Part shown: in pieces, positions 7,301 to 9,946 of the stretch
How positions within the stretch are numbered: position 1 is the first letter of the stretch
Layout of the letters: the number at the start of each line of letters is the position of its first letter
Origin: CAYUJH01 sp964394585
GTDB lineage: Bacteria > Bacteroidota > Bacteroidia > Cytophagales > Flammeovirgaceae
NCBI GenBank assembly: GCA_964394585.1
Contig: CAYMYI010000139.1
Coordinates: 1-9,946 of the forward strand
Length of the DNA stretch: 9,946 nucleotides
Direction: 5' to 3'
Notes under the pieces: model-generated
Databases searched by the model: none
What the model saw: the letters and a program-made list of their open reading frames with translations, nothing else
What the model was told of the DNA's origin: nothing
Program-made: the position numbers and the translations under genes

Positions 7301-9272
7301 ACGCGAGTTAGAGGATGTTCGCAAACGGATTTCAGCCATCGACCGGCGAACTACGCAACTCGGGCAAAAAGTTTTTTCAGACCGAAACACGCTATTTGAT
7401 GCAAGTATTTCGAACGACGGCACACGCCTGTTGGCACGTTACAATAGTTCGGGGCAACTCATCGATACGCAATCCGGTAAAGTAGTGCGCGAAATCAATG
7501 ATAATTTGATCAGCTTAGTGTTTAGCCCTAACAATCGGCTTTTCCTAGCTGTTGATAACCGGGGGAAAGCCATTGTATACGATGCCCAAACCGGCAAAGT
7601 AGTCAGCCGTTTACGTGGCGATGTTGCCGCTTCTCAGAATATATTTATTCCTAATAGCTCGCTAATACTTTCGTTTTTTACCGATGGGCAAGGCTTCTTT
7701 TGGAATTACCAAAGTGGCAACATCATCAAGCGTTTTGCCCTCCCTACCAATGGTACATTCCGCGATGCCCCATTGGTTTCTCCTAAGGGGCAAGTAGTGG
7801 TAATTCCTAATGGGAGCGAAGTTTGGGTAGTAGGAATCAAACCTGACGAACAGCCTTATCGACTTGTTTCTGTTGAAAATACGGTGCATGATCTCCGATT
7901 TTCTCGTTCGGGAGAAATCCTCGCGGTAGAGCATCAAGATATTACCATTACCTACCAATACACCGAAAATGGTTTTCAACGGGCAGTGTATCTGCCATAT
8001 CCCGTTCGAAACTTATTATTTGTAAAAAATGATGAGGCAATCATGGGACGTTTAGAAGATATCCGCGAAGACCTTGTACGGGAGTGGCCCATTACTTTTC
8101 AAGTATTGCAAAAATTCCACGGAATTGCATGCGATGGGTTCAGCCCCGATGGTTCCTATGGCTTCACTCTTTCTGGCGATACGGTGCAGATTATCCCCAA
8201 AGAAGCCAGCCAGCCTATCCGTACGCTAACGCATGACCGTGCTTCTTTACTCCCTTGGGTTCGTTTTCAATCCGATGATAATTTAATTTTTACGGCTACT
8301 TCGCAAGGCAAAATTTTTATTTGGCAAACGGATGGCACTCTAAAATGCAGTATTGCAACAGAAACCCAAAATTTACATGAAACGGCTCTGTTCTCGCCTA
8401 AGGGCAAGTACTTTGTACTACCACAAGCCAGCGGCTTTACTGTTTGGAACATCCCTAATCAAGCAAAGCAAGCCGAGGTAAGTACCAATGCAGCATTGCA
8501 GAAAATAGTCGTTTCGCCAGATGGGCGATTTGTAGTAGGGCTTTCCGAAGGGAATTTACAGGGCTGGCACCTTGAAACCGGTGAACTGCTGCTTAACATT
8601 GCTACAGGGCTTACCCCGGTAAGCAACTTTGTGATCCACCCCAGTAACTCAGCATTAGTAACCGTACATTCTGAAGAGGCTTTGCTTCGTATATGGACTC
8701 GTAATACTGATGCGCGTACGCGAGAAAATGCTACAAGAAAAGGCGAAATTCCGGAGGCGTTCCCTTCCATAGCCGATAAAAGCAATGTTACAGCGCTATC
8801 GTTACTCCGCGAAGTACGTCTACCCTTTTATAAAGTTGTAGGGCTATCATTCTCTCCTTCGGGTAAACTCTTAGCGGTAGCCGGGCAAGACGAAACCCTA
8901 GTAGGCGAAGTTTTTGGTAGTAAGCAATGGCGTTTTCGGTTACCCAACCAGTTTAGCTCGGCATTCAGCGAGTCGGTTCAACTTGCCTTTTCGCCTAATA
9001 ATAACTACCTACTCGTAGCCGAAGAGAGCGATGTATTGCAAAACGTTGGGTATGAGTTACTTTTTTGGGATTTAAAAACTGGTGAACTTATTTTCAGGCA
9101 ACGCCTTGGCAAACAAAAGGGCATAGTATCAGAAGTGGGCATATTTCCGTCGGCAGAGGCAATCCGTGCAGGAGCTTACTGGCTTCCTACTCCCGAGGGT
9201 ATTGTGCGCTGGGCAGAGCAGCAGCCATTTTCCCTTCGCATAGTAAGCGAAAAGCAAAATGTACAATTTTAA
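4392..9272 (+). CDS. Triple-TIR, single-TM, beta-propeller (WD40-like) protein
   Basis: This 1626-residue protein has three TIR domains at about residues 6-145, 221-350 and 421-548. Each is followed by a helical linker of about 70 residues with a recurring pattern (DRxY, an A..W, then AExWL, then a PTxL..E(F/Y)I motif). One transmembrane helix lies at 651-672, then a helical neck (about 673-735) and a beta-propeller region from about 740 to the end. WD40-like blade signatures there include FSPNNR, VSPDGRF, FSPSGK and FWDLKTGEL. The propeller is interrupted at about 885-995 by a charged coiled coil. Every TIR keeps the glutamate expected of TIR NADases (E78, E293, E494 in SPYCLKE, SNYCLQE, SPFCQDE). 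The family precedent is an effector-linker-TM-WD40 layout with one effector; having three is unusual. By precedent TIR domains cleave NAD+ or make NAD-derived signals when they cluster, so a sensor-triggered immune or death role is plausible but unproven. No NTPase or cyclase is adjacent. The first ATG of the frame starts directly at the first TIR. Confidence 0.9.
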   Translation: MPIFKDVFISYGRKESLDFATRLFHALEAEGFPTWFDHVNIPKGDDFQQRIDNGIESAHNFIYIIAPHANQSPYCLKEIELALQLRKRIIPILHVERELHAVHPEIGKINWIYGREQAQTETPLSEWQAIDAFEGVVEEVKSILLTDRPYVQKHTEILREALEWTRKKRATTELLIGKERQAAQEWLLTEFTPPKQPPCKPTDLHCEFICESRKNAENLMSDCFICYDTADRSIRDAVTLSLSRYAITCWLHDKDVQKGRSFEQAIQEGIEQADNFLFFISGNSLNSNYCLQELAHALKWNKRIIPVLVEELGTNTLPPSIAHLQYVDFTDNVREGDFDRDIDEIINLLRQDREYYNQHKILLSRAIRWKQNPKSSFLLRGFNLENAETWLRLNASRQMHPPTTLHKEFIESSIAVKGQLGTEVFISYSRVDSDFARKLNKRLQEIGKTTWFDQESIATGADFQKEIYKGIAASDNFLFIISPEAVESPFCQDEVRYAASLNKRFITVLWRETSPQEIPDKLAAVQWLDFLHQPFEKNFNTLVQTLEIDREYAHSHTLWQQRASEWESQQKSSDFLLNATACQNAENWLKEGFRLSDIDDFGSLNEIEPAKHPFPTPLQIEYIQQSSQAVAAAAERERLIQYQLKQRLRRGTIALVAAVVLLIVSVYFIVLANRNAKQAQSSANKVLATNLAFQSKKVLARDPNRALQMATHAFKMAESPSPVILQAVAEAYYTPFSSGHPFYTWEFREPNTIQQFAYHETDSMLALLVVAEKEDHPDSLVVYRRNTNPNQEKPWSLYQKSILPPQEEAAFIAEQNILLITKPKPHAVHYLAEDSIRTVALEDTTTLLTWQLFDNGKKLMSFNQEGSIQLMDLQSGRVLRKVRNMLNRSKQEGQFMEELQRLNQQKKQLRERETELLAAIAKVDTRLEQRSARRDSFDTPVQQQIIQRPITQKTLELNDDLLKKQQVKAQRELEDVRKRISAIDRRTTQLGQKVFSDRNTLFDASISNDGTRLLARYNSSGQLIDTQSGKVVREINDNLISLVFSPNNRLFLAVDNRGKAIVYDAQTGKVVSRLRGDVAASQNIFIPNSSLILSFFTDGQGFFWNYQSGNIIKRFALPTNGTFRDAPLVSPKGQVVVIPNGSEVWVVGIKPDEQPYRLVSVENTVHDLRFSRSGEILAVEHQDITITYQYTENGFQRAVYLPYPVRNLLFVKNDEAIMGRLEDIREDLVREWPITFQVLQKFHGIACDGFSPDGSYGFTLSGDTVQIIPKEASQPIRTLTHDRASLLPWVRFQSDDNLIFTATSQGKIFIWQTDGTLKCSIATETQNLHETALFSPKGKYFVLPQASGFTVWNIPNQAKQAEVSTNAALQKIVVSPDGRFVVGLSEGNLQGWHLETGELLLNIATGLTPVSNFVIHPSNSALVTVHSEEALLRIWTRNTDARTRENATRKGEIPEAFPSIADKSNVTALSLLREVRLPFYKVVGLSFSPSGKLLAVAGQDETLVGEVFGSKQWRFRLPNQFSSAFSESVQLAFSPNNNYLLVAEESDVLQNVGYELLFWDLKTGELIFRQRLGKQKGIVSEVGIFPSAEAIRAGAYWLPTPEGIVRWAEQQPFSLRIVSEKQNVQF
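4407..6281 (+). repeat. Three tandem TIR-plus-linker repeat units within the large protein
   Basis: Residues 6-217, 221-417 and 422-630 are three copies of one module of about 200 residues. Shared landmarks in order are: a strand ending ISY/ICY, a W(F/L)(D/H) motif after the second strand, G-D/S-F followed by a GI..(A/S) helix, S..C..E, a (R/K)-R-(I/F)-I/T-P/V strand, DR(P/E)Y..H, a tryptophan, the A(Q/E)xWL helix and PTxLxxE(F/Y)I. The linker is repeated together with the TIR, so the unit that multiplied was TIR plus linker. The DNA of the units is well diverged, so the triplication is old rather than a recent assembly-collapsible repeat. TIR2 is the most divergent: its ICYD and WLHD replace the ISY and WFD of the other two. 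Confidence 0.8.
6342..6407 (+). other. Transmembrane helix and topology signal in the TIR protein
   Basis: Residues 651-672 (TIALVAAVVLLIVSVYFIVL core) form the only strong hydrophobic helix in the protein. It is preceded by a strongly basic stretch (KQRLRRG) and followed by less basic sequence (ANRNAKQ). By the positive-inside rule, the TIR triplet should face the cytoplasm and the propeller the periplasm. There is no N-terminal signal peptide, which fits a signal-anchor protein. Confidence 0.75.
7044..7376 (+). other. Coiled-coil insertion within the beta-propeller region
   Basis: Residues 885-995 break the propeller between one blade ending LQSGRVLRKVRN and the next starting near SDRNTLFDASIS. 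The segment is rich in E, K, R and Q with heptad-like leucines (MEELQRLNQQKKQLRERETE, later QRELEDVRKRISAIDRRTTQ). A break around residues 935-955 containing two prolines suggests an antiparallel hairpin of two helices. It stays in frame and is flanked by intact blades, so it is an insertion in the fold rather than a sequencing fault. Confidence 0.7.
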
Positions 9273-9532
9273 GGAGTGATTACAATAGGCTTTTTTCTGC
9301 CAAACAGTCGCTTTTTCCAAGTAGTAACCCGCTGTAATAGCCGTTTAAACACTTTCAGGTACAAGGTGATATATAGAAAAGCACTCATACCCCAAATTAC
9401 CGCAACGTTGAAAGTAAGCGTTGGGAAATAATATCCAAAAAAGTATTTTACTGGTGCAAAAAAATGGGTACGGTAATCAAGCAAATGGCTATTTTCATCC
9501 GGGTTCTGGTAAATAGGATAAATTTTTTGAAT
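9269..9532 (-). CDS. C-terminal fragment of a membrane protein, probably an ABC transporter (5' part lost at a junction)
   Basis: The minus-strand frame is open from about 9532 to the stop at 9269-9271, about 87 residues. It includes KIYPIYQNPDE, a LDYRTHFFAPVKYFFG segment, one hydrophobic helix (FNVAVIWGMSAFLYITLYL) and a basic tail ending KKPIVITP. This resembles, from memory, the C-terminus of large Bacteroidota ABC transporters that fuse the ATPase to an ABC-2-type permease; this is a family-level guess from a short fragment. The TTG at 9484 is not the true start, because the similarity continues upstream through KIYPIYQNPDEN. The frame meets a stop (9536-9538) only after the sequence has become retrotransposon-like, so the rest of the gene was cut off by the join near 9530. 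Its stop overlaps that of the TIR gene by four bases (TTAA, 9269-9272). Confidence 0.55.
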   Translation of the reverse strand: MQKIYPIYQNPDENSHLLDYRTHFFAPVKYFFGYYFPTLTFNVAVIWGMSAFLYITLYLKVFKRLLQRVTTWKKRLFGRKKPIVITP

Positions 9533-9536
9533 GAGC
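9519..9536. other. Junction between bacterial and eukaryotic-type sequence
   Basis: On the minus strand, retroelement coding sequence (ending ILLRYSSSFKK) gives way to the bacterial transporter frame (starting about IQKIYPIYQ) in a different reading frame. The join falls in an A/T-rich stretch reading TCATTCAAAAAATTTATCC on the minus strand. It cannot be placed to the base, and a short shared AT-rich stretch is possible. No target-site duplication, LTR end or terminal inverted repeat is visible, which argues against transposition as the cause. Confidence 0.7.
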
Positions 9537-9946
9537 TACTGTACCGTAACAAAATCGAGATTGGGTGGTCCTGTTCCACAATTTGGGTCATAGTTTTCAC
9601 TGGATTTGATTTGATTTCAGCTCGGTACAATTCCATTTCTTCGCTTGACAATTCATTTGTTGTTGTTGATACTGACGTTTGACTACGCAGCCAGTCGGGT
9701 CCAGTCCACCAAAGTCGATTGTCACACAATTTGGCTGTGCACGTCCCTCTTGATGCTACGTCAGCTGGATTTTCGGTTGTTTTGACGTAGTTCCACTTCT
9801 GTTGGTCAATAACGCGAGTGATTCTGTTTACTCGGTTCTGAACATAATTCGTCAGCTTTTTTTGTTCACTTTGGATCCACGCAAGTGCCACTTTGGAGTC
9901 AGTGAATGCATAAACTGTCACATCAGGTAGTTATAGAGCTTTCAAT
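9523..9946 (-). mobile_element. Fragment of a BEL/Pao-type LTR retrotransposon pol (RNase H region), degenerate
   Basis: The minus-strand frame carries the hallmark run of BEL/Pao-family polyproteins of animals, from the RNase H domain towards the integrase. In order it has VYAFTDSKVALAWI (with the RNase H aspartate of the TDS motif), NYVQNRVNRI, W-NYV, ENPADVASRG, LWWTGPDWL and, later, HPISILLRYSS. I know of no bacterial protein family with this combination. Upstream, the frame continues as LKAL, stop, LPDVTVYAF: the TAA at 9931-9933 interrupts what looks like continuous homology, so the copy is decayed or has an error. The 5' side runs off the window and the 3' side ends at the junction with bacterial DNA, so no LTRs are seen. 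Its presence shows that eukaryotic, most likely animal, DNA is joined to this contig. Confidence 0.85.

Noticed and set aside
6878..7423. Long minus-strand open frame (181 codons) opposite the coiled-coil region
   Set aside because: It is antisense to the well-supported TIR protein frame. Its serine-, cysteine- and arginine-rich composition is what antisense reading of a Glu/Gln/Lys/Arg-rich coiled coil gives.
4392..9272. A multi-gene defence system (Thoeris, CBASS, Pycsar or Avs type) around the TIR gene
   Set aside because: No cyclase, SLOG, STAND NTPase or other partner is encoded beside it; the neighbours are an aminoacylase and a transporter fragment.
9464..9682. Plus-strand open frame of 72 codons across the junction
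   Set aside because: It crosses the bacterial/retroelement join and is antisense to both better-supported frames.
1..9946. CRISPR arrays, tRNA or rRNA genes, insertion sequences
   Set aside because: I saw no regularly spaced direct repeats, no tRNA-like cloverleaf or rRNA segments, and no bacterial transposase; the only mobile-element sequence is the BEL/Pao fragment at the right end.

Overview
The first 9.5 kb looks like a chromosomal stretch from a Bacteroidota bacterium, probably of the Cytophagales type. The evidence is the protein families (a two-membrane-segment GT2 glycosyltransferase, short secreted proteins with typical signal peptides, an effector-TM-WD40 protein, an ABC-transporter C-terminus of a kind I associate with this phylum), the absence of clear Shine-Dalgarno sequences, and two matches to the Bacteroidota -7 promoter box TAnnTTTG. 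I cannot name a species.

Layout: the 3' end of a GT2 glycosyltransferase (+, 3-566); a small receiver-like protein with a degenerate acidic pocket (-, 605-988), whose terminator hairpin overlaps the glycosyltransferase stop codon; a lactonase-like metallo-beta-lactamase-fold hydrolase (+, 1188-2027) followed by a small secreted protein (+, 2098-2544); another small, acidic secreted protein (-, 2617-2949); an M20D-type aminoacylase/amidohydrolase (-, 3136-4296); and, divergent from it, a 1626-residue protein (+, 4392-9272). Its stop codon overlaps that of an ABC-transporter-like 3' end on the other strand (-, 9269 to about 9532). I see no operon longer than two genes, and the gene set looks like ordinary chromosomal neighbours rather than one pathway.

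The large protein is the main biological item. It has three tandem repeats of a TIR domain plus its helical linker. Each TIR keeps the glutamate expected of TIR NAD-cleaving enzymes. The repeats are followed by one transmembrane helix, a helical neck, and a long divergent beta-propeller (WD40-like) region that is interrupted by a roughly 110-residue charged coiled coil. It reads as a single-polypeptide, membrane-anchored TIR receptor with no NTPase or cyclase partner beside it. An immune (anti-phage or cell-suicide) role is plausible but is inference.

The last 420 bases or so are not bacterial. On the minus strand they encode the RNase H part of a BEL/Pao-type animal LTR retrotransposon, with an in-frame stop near the window end. 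This sequence joins the bacterial ABC-transporter frame abruptly at about 9519-9536, in an A/T-rich stretch. A chimeric read, clone or assembly from a host-associated sample is the simplest explanation. Insertion of bacterial DNA into an animal genome is the more interesting alternative.
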